From NCBI GenBank assembly GCA_020847435.1, contig JADLBX010000009.1:19247-83246 (forward strand): a DNA stretch of 64,000 nucleotides, given 5' to 3'. The stretch is from Anaerolineales bacterium (GTDB lineage: Bacteria; Chloroflexota; Anaerolineae; Anaerolineales; Villigracilaceae). Positions 18,024-26,925 of the stretch are shown here, piece after piece; position 1 is the stretch's first letter; the number at the start of each line of letters is the position of its first letter. The notes under the pieces were generated by a model that worked only from the letters and a program-made list of their open reading frames with translations, was not told where the DNA came from and did no database searches. The translations under genes and the position numbers were made by a program.

Positions 18024-19217
18024 ATGGTAAATAGTAATTGGAACGAGCTGATTTCCAAACTTCCGAACCCTCACTTCCTCCAAACTTACGAGTGGGGGCA
18101 GGTGAAGGCGAAATATGGGTGGGAGCCGCTGTACGCGGTGTGGGATTCGGATGGAAAGTGGAAAGTCGAAAATGATCCGAATCTACTTTCCACTTTCCAC
18201 TCGCCAGTTGCCGCCGCGCTCATTTTGAAGAGAACGATAATTAGAAACGGATTCGCCGCGCGACTATCAATCCTTTATTCGCCGAAAGGACCTCTCCTCG
18301 ATTGGACGAACGAATCCCTGCGAAGCCGCGTGCTGGACGATTTGCAATCCTTCGCGAAGCGACAAGGAGCAATCTTCCTCAAATGCGATCCCGATGTGGT
18401 GTTGGGAAGGGGAGTCCCTGCAAGCGCCGAAGATGTCGAAGAGAAAAGCGGATCAGCCGTCACGTCCGAGTTGAAGCGGAGGGGATGGGGATACTCGTCG
18501 GATCAAATTCAGTTCAGGAACACGGTCGTCATTGATATAAATCCGAGTGAAGATGAAATCCTGATGCGGATGAAACAGAAGACGCGCTACAACATCCGCC
18601 TCGCCGAGAAGAAAGGCGTTTCCGTGCGCGTAGGCACGCTGGAAGATTTGGGGATGCTTTACAAAATGTACGCGGAAACATCCGTGCGTGATGGCTTCGT
18701 GATTCGTGACGAAGATTATTACAAAACCGTCTGGCAACTGTTCATGTCGAATGTCCAATCTCCAGTCTCCAGTCCCCAATTCTCCAATTCTCCAATTCTC
18801 GAATTGCCTCACGCCGAACCCCTAATCGCCGAAGTCAACACAGACCCCGTCGCCGCGATCTTTGTTTTCTATTTCGCTGGTCGCGCGTATTACGTTTATG
18901 GCATGTCGCGCGAGGCACATCGTGAAAAAATGCCGACGTACCTTTTGCAATGGGAAGCAATCAAGCGCGCCAAAGCGCGTGGATGCGCGGTCTACGATCT
19001 TTGGGGCGCGCCCGAAGTCTTCGACGAATCGGATTCGGTGTGGGGTGTCTACCGCTTCAAGGAAGGGCTGGGCGGTGAAGTTGTCCGCACGCTCGGCGCA
19101 TGGGATTATGCGCCCAGTCCGTTGTGGTACAAACTTTATTCCGACGTGATGCCGCGAGTGTTGGATGTGATGCGCGCGCGGGGAAGGTCGAAGACGAAGC
19201 AGAGTTTAGGGGCGTGA
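18024..19217 (+). CDS. FemAB-family peptidyltransferase, copy 2, with two probable repeat-derived insertions
   Basis: The 397-residue protein is about 60 residues longer than its neighbour. The shared core is clear: HFLQTYEWGQVK, MKQKTRYNIRLAEKKGVSV, MPTYLLQWEAIKRAKARGC and WGVYRFKEGLGGE. Most of the extra length falls in two places. Residues about 44-59 are encoded by an inverted repeat (18152-18199), and residues about 242-265 by a CTCCAATT-rich run (18754-18812). Both keep the frame. The start ATGGTAAATAGTAATTGG also resembles the GGTAAATGGTAATTGG repeats seen elsewhere, so the N-terminus may be repeat-derived as well. The catalytic core looks complete, so activity is plausible. Confidence 0.9.
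   Translation: MVNSNWNELISKLPNPHFLQTYEWGQVKAKYGWEPLYAVWDSDGKWKVENDPNLLSTFHSPVAAALILKRTIIRNGFAARLSILYSPKGPLLDWTNESLRSRVLDDLQSFAKRQGAIFLKCDPDVVLGRGVPASAEDVEEKSGSAVTSELKRRGWGYSSDQIQFRNTVVIDINPSEDEILMRMKQKTRYNIRLAEKKGVSVRVGTLEDLGMLYKMYAETSVRDGFVIRDEDYYKTVWQLFMSNVQSPVSSPQFSNSPILELPHAEPLIAEVNTDPVAAIFVFYFAGRAYYVYGMSREAHREKMPTYLLQWEAIKRAKARGCAVYDLWGAPEVFDESDSVWGVYRFKEGLGGEVVRTLGAWDYAPSPLWYKLYSDVMPRVLDVMRARGRSKTKQSLGA
18152..18199. repeat. Inverted repeat inside the second FemAB gene
   Basis: Exact 15-bp arms: TGGAAAGTGGAAAGT (18152-18166) and ACTTTCCACTTTCCA (18185-18199), with an 18-nt spacer. It is read in frame and codes for a stretch that the first FemAB copy lacks. Confidence 0.75.
18754..18812. 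repeat. CTCCAATT-type repeat read in frame inside the second FemAB gene
   Basis: The run contains TCCAATCTCC, then AGTCTCC and three CCAATTCTC-like units, the same type as the intergenic repeats at 15025-15118 and 53588-53646. It codes for an Ser/Pro-rich stretch missing from the neighbouring FemAB copy. Confidence 0.75.
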
Positions 19218-19226
19218 AATAATCTG

Positions 19227-19363
19227 TTGGTCGAGTAGCGAGCGTTTGTTGCGAGCGTATCGAGACCAACTGGTATTCAAGTAAAATTTTGTAACAAGTA
19301 TTGCTTTACTGCGCGGTGGTCTCGATACGCCCCTCGAAGAGCGCTCGGGGCTACTCGACCACC
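19227..19363. repeat. Pair of inverted GGTCGAGTAGCG / GGTCTCGATACG units
   Basis: The left unit (19227-19269) begins TTGGTCGAGTAGCGAGCG and ends CGTATCGAGACCAA. The right unit (19315-19363) is its inverse, from GGTGGTCTCGATACGCC to GGCTACTCGACCACC. Each unit can also fold on itself. The pair fills most of the gap before the desulfhydrase-like gene. Units with these ends are widespread in high-GC bacteria. Confidence 0.7.
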
Positions 19364-19377
19364 GAATAGGATTGAAA

Positions 19378-20370
19378 ATGAAAAACATTCCCCGCCTCCA
19401 CTTCGCCCACCTTCCGACTCCCATCGAAGAACTGCCGCGTCTTTCCGCTCATTTGGGCGGACCGCGCCTCCTCGTCAAGCGCGACGACCAGACGGGACTC
19501 GCCTTCGGCGGCAACAAGACTCGCAAGTTGGAGTTCCTCGTCGCGGAAGCGTTGGAACAAGGCGCAAAGACGTTGATCTCGGGCGGCGCGTTGCAATCGA
19601 ATCATTGTCGCCAAACTGCGGCTGCCGCCGCGCGATTTGGTTTGGATTGCATTCTCGTGCTGAACGGTGAAATGCCAGACAAGCCATCCGCAAATTTATT
19701 GCTCGATCAATTATTCGGCGCGCAGATTATCGCCATCCCAGACCGAAACGAGCGCGACCGCGTGTTGCAAGAAACTTTCGATAAAGCCGTTGCCGATGGT
19801 CGCAAGCCGTATCTTGTTCCCTATGGCGGATCGAGTCCGACGGGCGCGTTGGGGTACGCGTTCGCTGTGGAGGAGTTGATGGGGCAGATGAAAGACCTCC
19901 GAGTTCTTAAAGAACTCGGAGGTCTGGATTACATTGTCTTCGGCACATCCTCAGGCGGGACACACGCGGGGCTGGTGTTGGGTCAACGCGTGTTTGGCTT
20001 CAAAGGCAAGGTTTTGGGAATCAGCATTGACGAATCGGAAGAGTGGTTGAAGAGCCGCGTGTCCCAACTTGCATCGGAGGCGAGTGAAAAGTTGGGGGAG
20101 CGGATTCGGTTTGCTCCCGCCGACGTGGCCGCGAATGCCGACTACTGCGCGGCAGGCTACGGGGTCCTGACCGACGCGGAGCGCGAAGCGGTCACATTGT
20201 TTGCAAAGTACGAAGGTCTCTTGCTCGATCCCGTCTACACGGGGCGCGCCGCGGCGGGGATGATTGACCTGATCCGAAAAGGCTATTTCACGAAGGAGGA
20301 GACTGTGCTATTCTGGCACACGGGCGGACAGCCTGCATTGTTTGCGGAGAAGTATGCGAATAAGATATAG
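19378..20370 (+). CDS. D-cysteine desulfhydrase / ACC deaminase-like PLP enzyme
   Basis: The 330-residue protein from the ATG at 19378 belongs to the fold-type II PLP enzymes. The PLP lysine lies in FGGNKTRKLEFL, and family segments are SGGALQSNHCRQTAAAA, GGSSPTGALGY, GTSSGGTHAGL, DPVYTGRAAAGM and FWHTGGQPALFA. D-cysteine desulfhydrase and ACC deaminase cannot be separated safely here. The D-cysteine enzyme is the commoner reading outside plant-associated bacteria. A perfect 33-bp palindrome (19893-19925) is read in frame and codes for residues about 172-183, giving about six residues more than the E. coli DcyD protein between GALGY and GTHAGL. A fragment of a second copy lies at 21603-21692. 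Confidence 0.9.
   Translation: MKNIPRLHFAHLPTPIEELPRLSAHLGGPRLLVKRDDQTGLAFGGNKTRKLEFLVAEALEQGAKTLISGGALQSNHCRQTAAAAARFGLDCILVLNGEMPDKPSANLLLDQLFGAQIIAIPDRNERDRVLQETFDKAVADGRKPYLVPYGGSSPTGALGYAFAVEELMGQMKDLRVLKELGGLDYIVFGTSSGGTHAGLVLGQRVFGFKGKVLGISIDESEEWLKSRVSQLASEASEKLGERIRFAPADVAANADYCAAGYGVLTDAEREAVTLFAKYEGLLLDPVYTGRAAAGMIDLIRKGYFTKEETVLFWHTGGQPALFAEKYANKI
19893..19925. repeat. 33-bp perfect palindrome with a one-base centre, inside a coding region
   Basis: Arms AGACCTCCGAGTTCTT (19893-19908) and AAGAACTCGGAGGTCT (19910-19925) match exactly, around a single A. A second element with the same 16-1-16 design lies at 38555-38587. Confidence 0.9.
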
Positions 20371-20393
20371 CGCATGTGGAAAGCGAAGTGAAT

Positions 20394-21560
20394 ATGAGAC
20401 CAACAATCAGGTTCGTTGCATTGTTTATCATGGTCATCCCGATTGTGTCCGCCTGTAGTTCTGCCGTGCCAATCGCAACTGTTGCGGCGATATCATCACA
20501 AGCGCCAGCCGTATCTCCAACGGAAACGACCGTGCCGACGGAGACGGTCACTCCTGAACCTTCGCTCACGCCAACACCGACGATCCTCGATCTGGAGATC
20601 CTGGAATGGTTGGAGTGGCCCTACGCCAACCTGGTAGACCCTTCGAATAAAGATACTCATGTAGAAGCGCTCATCCATAATCCAAATAATTTCCCTGTGA
20701 AGGTGGGCAATGGAAACGATGAATTGCGATTCGTGAATGCAGCTGGCGAGGTTGTGTATGTAAATCCCAACCCGGTCTTTTACATCTGGCAGGGCGAATG
20801 GATGCTGCCGGGCGAAACTGCGGCGCTCTCTGCCTGCGTGTGTTTCCAGACACAGGGATTGGAAAGGCAGGCTTGGGAAACTCTTGAATTAGTGGCGCCG
20901 CTTGAGATCGCCACTGATCTTGCCTACACTCCTGACGTGGATGTGACGGCAGAATTTGTTCTCCTTGAGGAGGTTACTCATGGCTTTACGGGACCTGGCG
21001 TAGCCACGACCATGACGAATACCAGCGACCAGGTATTGGAAAGCGTCGCATATCGCGTACTGGCGCGCGATGACAACGGCCGCTATGTTGGCGTTGCGGC
21101 TTCTGGAAATGCAGTAGCCAGCTTCTTTGAAAAAATAGGCATACAACCTGGCGACACAGCCAGCGGGCTTTCAGTTAGCGATATCAATTATGTTGGTAAT
21201 GAACGGCTCACCTACGAGGTCGCCGCCATTGGCATCCCTTATCAGGAGGAGGTTGTGCCAGCCATCACCCTGCCTGTGGGAACCCCACTAGCGGAATGGG
21301 AAGATTTCCCGATCATGCCGGGCGCCATCAGCGGTGAAGCTGTGGGCAATTCCTATCAATTTACCACTCAGGCAGATATTGATTCGATCGTGGCTTTCTA
21401 CCAAACCGAACTTTCCGCTCTGGGTTTTGAATACGAGTTAACGGTCAATGAAAGCGCAGGATTCACGGCGTTGTATTTTGTTGGAAACAATATTACTGGC
21501 GCGGTTGTGGTCACAGCCGTTGGCGGAGTCAACGCGGTTCTTATCACCACCGGATCGTAA
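20394..21560 (+). CDS. Lipoprotein of unknown function
   Basis: The 388-residue product (ATG 20394 preferred over GTG 20376) has a lipoprotein signal with lipobox VSAC and acceptor C21. A Thr/Pro/Glu-rich linker follows (about 35-65). The first globular part (about 70-250) has beta-rich segments such as THVEALIHNPNNFPVKVGNG and FTGPGVATTMTNTSDQVLESV, resembling two domains of the FxLYD or CARDB type that contrast conserved and decorated beta strands. The last 80 residues form another small domain. I cannot name a function. It sits between the desulfhydrase gene and a fragment of a second copy of that gene. Confidence 0.8.
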   Translation: MRPTIRFVALFIMVIPIVSACSSAVPIATVAAISSQAPAVSPTETTVPTETVTPEPSLTPTPTILDLEILEWLEWPYANLVDPSNKDTHVEALIHNPNNFPVKVGNGNDELRFVNAAGEVVYVNPNPVFYIWQGEWMLPGETAALSACVCFQTQGLERQAWETLELVAPLEIATDLAYTPDVDVTAEFVLLEEVTHGFTGPGVATTMTNTSDQVLESVAYRVLARDDNGRYVGVAASGNAVASFFEKIGIQPGDTASGLSVSDINYVGNERLTYEVAAIGIPYQEEVVPAITLPVGTPLAEWEDFPIMPGAISGEAVGNSYQFTTQADIDSIVAFYQTELSALGFEYELTVNESAGFTALYFVGNNITGAVVVTAVGGVNAVLITTGS

Positions 21561-21602
21561 AAATTAACCTCTGCCGTCTGAATAGCTTTTCTCACAACAG
21601 GG

Positions 21603-21692
21603 ATGAGCGAGCTCTGCTTATACGAGGAACTATTCTGGCACACAGGCGGACAGCCCGCGCTGTTTGCGGAGAGATATGCGAACAAGATTTGA
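21603..21692 (+). pseudogene. Remnant of a second desulfhydrase-like gene (3' end only)
   Basis: The 63 bp at 21630-21692 match the last 63 bp of the gene at 19378-20370 (20308-20370) with about 10 differences, and still read LFWHTGGQPALFAERYANKI before a stop. A short in-frame ATG exists at 21603, but no body of the enzyme remains. The copies flank the lipoprotein gene, suggesting a past duplication or insertion. Confidence 0.75.
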
Positions 21693-21725
21693 CCGCGTCC
21701 CAAGCGCTTTTGAAATTGCCGACTG

Positions 21726-22571
21726 TTACGCGTGGACTTTCGATTCTGCGATTTCGCGGGCGTACGACTTGCTGATCTGAATCACCCAATCGTCAATCTC
21801 GGCGTCGGGTAAGATGGCGTCGGGGTTATATAAAATTCTCTCTTTGCGATCCGCCATGCTTTCAATGCCGCGACCGATGATGTTCTTTTGGAACATTTCA
21901 TCGTACGCAACCAGCACGGGGATGACTACCGCCTTCTCTTTTTTCTCCAAGACGGCATTGATCGCTTTGACCGTCTCTTCGGGGTTGTAATGCACCAGAT
22001 GTCCGCACCATCCGTACGTGTGCTCGCTGATCCCGATATTTTGTTTTACGTGATCGGCTACTTTGTTGAAAAGTTCTTTCCACTCAGTATCGTACGCTTG
22101 GTCGCCGTAGCCGATCAAGACGAGACCTTCTTTATCGGGTTGCTTGGAAAGCTCGCGGCTCCGTCTTAATACATTTTTGGGCAGGACGTTTGAAAAATCG
22201 AGCAGGGGCGTGATGTGCGTTTTGGCTTGCGCTTTGTAACATTCGATCTTTTCCTCGGCGAGACTCGCTACCAATTGCGGGTCCTCTTTTTGCCCGATGA
22301 TGGTCGGAATATCGTCGAACGAGTGCGAGCTAATGGTCAGGAAGATCGGCACAATGATGACATCGCTGAAACCTTCGTTATCGAACGCCTTCATCTGTGT
22401 GGCGATGGACGGTTCGGTATATTCCATGTGGGCGGTCTTGACGCCTTCGATGGTTCCGCTGGCAAGAATGGAGTCGCGCACTCTCGCCTCAAGGTCCAAC
22501 AAGGCTTGTCTCCAAGTCGCCGAATGTGAGCCGTGATTTACGAGGAGTACGCCGATTTTCTGATGGGTCAT
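21726..22571 (-). CDS. CbiX/ferrochelatase-superfamily protein
   Basis: This 281-residue protein resembles class II chelatases of the CbiX/SirB/HemH superfamily, which insert metal ions into tetrapyrroles. The N-terminal half begins GVLLVNHGSHS, with the expected metal-ligand histidine, and carries DVIIVPIFL. The second half repeats the fold with VIPVLVAYDEMFQ. Its length fits a two-domain chelatase. No other tetrapyrrole gene is nearby, so the metal and substrate are open. It is convergent with the lipoprotein region and followed upstream by a hairpin and the Rnk-like gene. Confidence 0.75.
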   Translation of the reverse strand: MTHQKIGVLLVNHGSHSATWRQALLDLEARVRDSILASGTIEGVKTAHMEYTEPSIATQMKAFDNEGFSDVIIVPIFLTISSHSFDDIPTIIGQKEDPQLVASLAEEKIECYKAQAKTHITPLLDFSNVLPKNVLRRSRELSKQPDKEGLVLIGYGDQAYDTEWKELFNKVADHVKQNIGISEHTYGWCGHLVHYNPEETVKAINAVLEKKEKAVVIPVLVAYDEMFQKNIIGRGIESMADRKERILYNPDAILPDAEIDDWVIQISKSYAREIAESKVHA

Positions 22572-22676
22572 AATGGTTTGCTTTCATCTCCTTTGAATTT
22601 ATTGACGCCACGCGTGGCGGTCAATTGCGCCAATTCTACCCCATGCTAGCCATGATTACTTTGCTTGGCTTGCTTG

Positions 22677-22720
22677 CAAGAAACAAGCCGACCAGAGGAT
22701 ACTGATCGGCTTGTTTCTTG
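22677..22720. terminator. Strong hairpin between the chelatase-like and Rnk-like genes
   Basis: Exact 15-bp arms: CAAGAAACAAGCCGA (22677-22691) and TCGGCTTGTTTCTTG (22706-22720). It lies just past the stop of the minus-strand gene ending at 22740. The T-run is weak on that strand, so the terminator call is moderate. Confidence 0.55.
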
Positions 22721-22739
22721 TTCCCGTTATTTTGGAGCT

Positions 22740-23156
22740 CTAAAGTTCAAAGTTGCCCGAAGCCTCGGGTTGGTAAATTATTTTCTTGACCAGTAAGCGT
22801 CTTTTCCCTGCAGGGACTTCCCACTCGAAGATATCCCCGACCTTGTAGCCAAGCATGGCGGTCCCGATCGGCGCCAGCACGGATAATTTTCCCTGCTTGA
22901 GGTCGGAGTCTTCGGGGAAGACCAGTGTGTACGCTTCTTCCTCTTTTGTATCTTCGTCCTCGAGCGAGACCGTCGAGTTCATGGTGATCACGTCGCTGGG
23001 AATGTCGCGCGGAGACACAACCTTGGCGCGGGAAATCTCTTCTTGCAGTTTCTCCAGATATTCGCTTTTGCGATATTCGGTAGATTTCGCGTCAATAAGA
23101 AGTTTTTTCAAGCGTTCGAGATCGTGTTCAGTGATGTAGATTGGTTTATTGTCCAT
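22740..23156 (-). CDS. GreA/GreB C-terminal-domain protein (Rnk-like)
   Basis: The 138-residue protein has a short coiled N-terminal part (HDLERLKKLLIDAK to LQEEISRAKVV) and the FKBP-like C-terminal domain of GreA/GreB. Landmarks are SVLAPIGTAMLGYKVGD and FEWEVPAGKRRLLVKKI. The N-terminal coil is much shorter than in GreA, as in Rnk, which binds RNA polymerase without RNA cleavage activity. It lies just downstream of the enolase gene on the same strand (20 bp gap) and may share its transcript. Confidence 0.85.
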   Translation of the reverse strand: MDNKPIYITEHDLERLKKLLIDAKSTEYRKSEYLEKLQEEISRAKVVSPRDIPSDVITMNSTVSLEDEDTKEEEAYTLVFPEDSDLKQGKLSVLAPIGTAMLGYKVGDIFEWEVPAGKRRLLVKKIIYQPEASGNFEL

Positions 23157-23176
23157 GAATTATCCTCGCTTTCCAT

Positions 23177-24505
<1,329 letters not shown>

Positions 24506-24511
24506 TTATGG

Positions 24512-24542
24512 GATCTCGACGTAGTTCAACTGCGTCGAGATC
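24512..24542. repeat. 31-bp palindrome with a one-base centre
   Basis: Arms GATCTCGACGTAGTT and AACTGCGTCGAGATC, one mismatched pair, around a single C. It lies between enolase and the LysM gene. The -10-like TATAAT at 24553-24558 follows directly. Its design (15-1-15, one mismatch) equals that of 57051-57081. Confidence 0.85.
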
Positions 24543-24686
24543 GTATTGTAAGTATAATCCAACTTTCATCGGCTGTTTTCACGCAGGCGTTGTTGCCGCA
24601 AATAGGAAGAAGGTAGGGTAGGTCAGCGCGGGAACATTTACGCATGGATGAACATCTACTCGGTACACAAAAGAATGGAGCCTACA

Positions 24687-25436
24687 ATGAAACACAGAAA
24701 ATTTATTTACCTTTTTGTCCTTGTGGCAGTTTTGCTGACTGCCTTTGCATCCACCAGTTCCGCGTTTGCGGCATGGTGCGGGTCAAGCGTCACCGTCGCG
24801 CAAGGAGATACCCTCCGCAAGATCGCCGAACGCTGTGGGACGACCGTCTCCGCATTACAGCGCGCGAATCCTCAGATCGGCTCTGGAAATTTGATCTACC
24901 CAGGTCAAGTTTTGCAACTGCCCGGTACGATTCTCGGCAGTGACGGCGGCTACTTCATCTACATCGTGGCGCGCGGCGATACTCTGAAAGGATTGGCGAC
25001 CCGCTTCGGCACGACAATAGACGCTTTGCTCCGCGACAACCCCGAGATCACAAACGTCAATGTGATCTATGAAGGACAGTGGGTCAAAGTGACTGTGGCG
25101 CCAAGCACGCCTCCGCCTGCCACGCCGCCTCCTTCGAGCGGACAAGTGTATTATGTCCAACTTGGCGACACCCTGCGCAACATCGCTTCTCGCTGGAGCG
25201 CCACCGTTGACGAGATTCTCAAAGTCAACCCGCAGATCACGAACCCCAATGTGATCTATGTTGGGCAAGCGATTAACATTCCGCTCGGCGCTTCTTCGTA
25301 CATCGTGCAAAAAGGGGACACGCTTCGCATCATCGCAGGGAAATTTGGCACAACGGTGGACGCGTTACTCGCCCTTAACCCGAACATCTCGAACGCCAAC
25401 CTGATCTACGCGGGGCAGGTGATCAACATTCGATAG
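24687..25436 (+). CDS. Secreted protein with four LysM domains
   Basis: The ATG at 24687 has a GGAG ribosome site 6 bp upstream; earlier in-frame ATGs lack one. The 249-residue product has a signal peptide (hydrophobic core about 8-26, likely cut after SAFA). Four LysM domains follow at about 34-80, 90-135, 153-200 and 204-249, each with the GDTL(R/K)xIA pattern and an NPxI end. A Pro/Thr linker separates the second and third. LysM domains bind N-acetylglucosamine glycans, so binding to peptidoglycan outside the membrane is likely. There is no catalytic domain, which makes an adaptor or wall-coat role more likely than an enzyme. Confidence 0.92.
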   Translation: MKHRKFIYLFVLVAVLLTAFASTSSAFAAWCGSSVTVAQGDTLRKIAERCGTTVSALQRANPQIGSGNLIYPGQVLQLPGTILGSDGGYFIYIVARGDTLKGLATRFGTTIDALLRDNPEITNVNVIYEGQWVKVTVAPSTPPPATPPPSSGQVYYVQLGDTLRNIASRWSATVDEILKVNPQITNPNVIYVGQAINIPLGASSYIVQKGDTLRIIAGKFGTTVDALLALNPNISNANLIYAGQVINIR

Positions 25437-25463
25437 CGCTGGTTTATCAATGCGCCAAAGACG

Positions 25464-25505
25464 ACTCACCCCGGAGTTTTTCTGCCCGGGGTGAGTTTCT
25501 TTTTG
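25464..25505 (+). terminator. Intrinsic terminator of the LysM gene
   Basis: Exact 11-bp arms ACTCACCCCGG (25464-25474) and CCGGGGTGAGT (25486-25496), followed by TTCTTTTTG. The converging acyl-CoA dehydrogenase gene ends 30 bp later. Confidence 0.88.
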
Positions 25506-25534
25506 TCAATTCACCTATTTCTGCTTGCGCCCAG

Positions 25535-26686
25535 CTATTCCTTCGACAGCACATGCCTGGCGATGATCAGCCTTTGAATCTCGCTCGTTCCCTCGCCGAT
25601 GGTCATCAAGCGCGCGTCGCGGTAGATTCTTTCTACGGGATATTCGCTCGAGTAGCCGTAGCCGCCATGAATTTGGATCGCATTGCGGCAGACGCGTTCC
25701 GCCATTTCGGTGGCAAACATCTTTGCCATGGCGGCTTCTTTGTTGTAGTTTCTTCCCTGTTCTTTCAACCATGCGGCTTTATAGAGCATCGTGCGCGCTA
25801 GTTCGATCTCGGTTGCCGCGTCTGCCAGCATCCATTGGATGGCTTGCTGTTCGGCGATGGGCTTGCCAAACGCGTTCCGCTCGCGCGCGTAATTGACCGC
25901 GTACTCGAACGCGGCTTGCGCCAAGCCGATCGAGATTGCCCCGATTCCGATTCGTCCGCCGTCGAGGACGGCGAGAGTTTGTTGCAAGCCTTTCCCTTCC
26001 TCGCCGACCAAGTTTTCGAGCGGCACGCGTACATTTTGATATGTGACTGCGTGGGTGGGCGAGCCGTGCAAACCCATCTTTTTCTCGGCGGGACCGATCG
26101 TGAGTCCCGGCGTGTCGGTCGGCACGAGAATTTGGCTCAGCGACCGCGAACCGCCTGCCGCGTCGGTGCGGACGAGCGTGACGATATACTCGGCGATGGA
26201 AGCGTTCGTGCACCACATCTTCGCGCCGTTGATCACCCATTCGTCTCCGTCTTTGACCGCTTTGGTGACCACGCCTCCCTGTAGATCGGAGCCTGCGCCC
26301 GGCTCGGTGAGCGCGAGCGCGGCAAGTTTGTTCTTTCCGTTTAATATGCGCGGGAGCCATTTGGATTTTAAAGATTCGCTTCCGAAAACCACCAGGGGAG
26401 TTGCGCCAAGCCCGTTGTGCGCGGCAATCGCCAGCGCGGTTGACCCGCATCCCCAGCCGAGTTCCTCCAGCGCGATCGCCGCGCTGACCGCGTCCACGTT
26501 TGCGCCGCCGTAGGCTTCGGGGATGTTGAGTCCCAGCAATCCAAGCGGACCCATCTTGCGCGTTGCCTCCCAGTTGAATTCACTGGTCACGTCCACTTCA
26601 TGGGCTTTGGGCTGTACTTCTTTTGCAATAAACTCATGGACGGTCTTTTGCCAGAGTCTTTGATCGCCGGTCAGGTCGAAGTTCAT
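25535..26686 (-). CDS. Acyl-CoA dehydrogenase
   Basis: This 383-residue FAD enzyme introduces a double bond into acyl-CoA thioesters. Family segments are LALTEPGAGSDLQG, the WCTNASIAEYIVTLVRTD loop, IQIHGGYGYSSEYPVERIYRDAR and GEGTSEIQRLIIARHVL, which should contain the catalytic glutamate. Length is normal. The closest class appears to be the short/medium-chain group, but chain length cannot be fixed. It overlaps the upstream DUF2007-like gene by 4 bp, and that gene overlaps a YwiC-like gene by 4 bp, so the three form one tight operon. No electron-transfer flavoprotein gene is adjacent. Confidence 0.93.
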   Translation of the reverse strand: MNFDLTGDQRLWQKTVHEFIAKEVQPKAHEVDVTSEFNWEATRKMGPLGLLGLNIPEAYGGANVDAVSAAIALEELGWGCGSTALAIAAHNGLGATPLVVFGSESLKSKWLPRILNGKNKLAALALTEPGAGSDLQGGVVTKAVKDGDEWVINGAKMWCTNASIAEYIVTLVRTDAAGGSRSLSQILVPTDTPGLTIGPAEKKMGLHGSPTHAVTYQNVRVPLENLVGEEGKGLQQTLAVLDGGRIGIGAISIGLAQAAFEYAVNYARERNAFGKPIAEQQAIQWMLADAATEIELARTMLYKAAWLKEQGRNYNKEAAMAKMFATEMAERVCRNAIQIHGGYGYSSEYPVERIYRDARLMTIGEGTSEIQRLIIARHVLSKE

Positions 26687-26925
26687 TGATTCTCCGTTGT
26701 GTCGAAATATTCCTTCATTAATTTGTCTGCCAGTTCAGCCTGTTCTTTGGGCACAAAGATTTGGACGAGTCCGAAGGCGTCCAAGTTGGTCGGGATGAGT
26801 TGACCGATCGCTTCTTGAAAGAGTTCGGAATCGATGCCCCGGTCGGCGAGATAGGCTTTGATGATGTCTGCCTCCCAACGTCCCTGCACTTCGGTGAGCA
26901 GTTCCCATTTCAGTTCGTCGTTCAT
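26683..26925 (-). CDS. Small DUF2007-type protein
   Basis: The ATG at 26925 has GGAGG 6 bp upstream and gives 80 residues. A longer reading upstream lies inside the previous gene and is rejected. The pattern EADIIKAYLADRGIDSELF then VQIFVPKEQAELADKLMKEYF matches the DUF2007 putative signal-transducing fold, a small ACT-like sensor of unknown ligand. It sits in the middle of a three-gene operon with 4-bp overlaps on both sides. Confidence 0.8.
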   Translation of the reverse strand: MNDELKWELLTEVQGRWEADIIKAYLADRGIDSELFQEAIGQLIPTNLDAFGLVQIFVPKEQAELADKLMKEYFDTTENQ

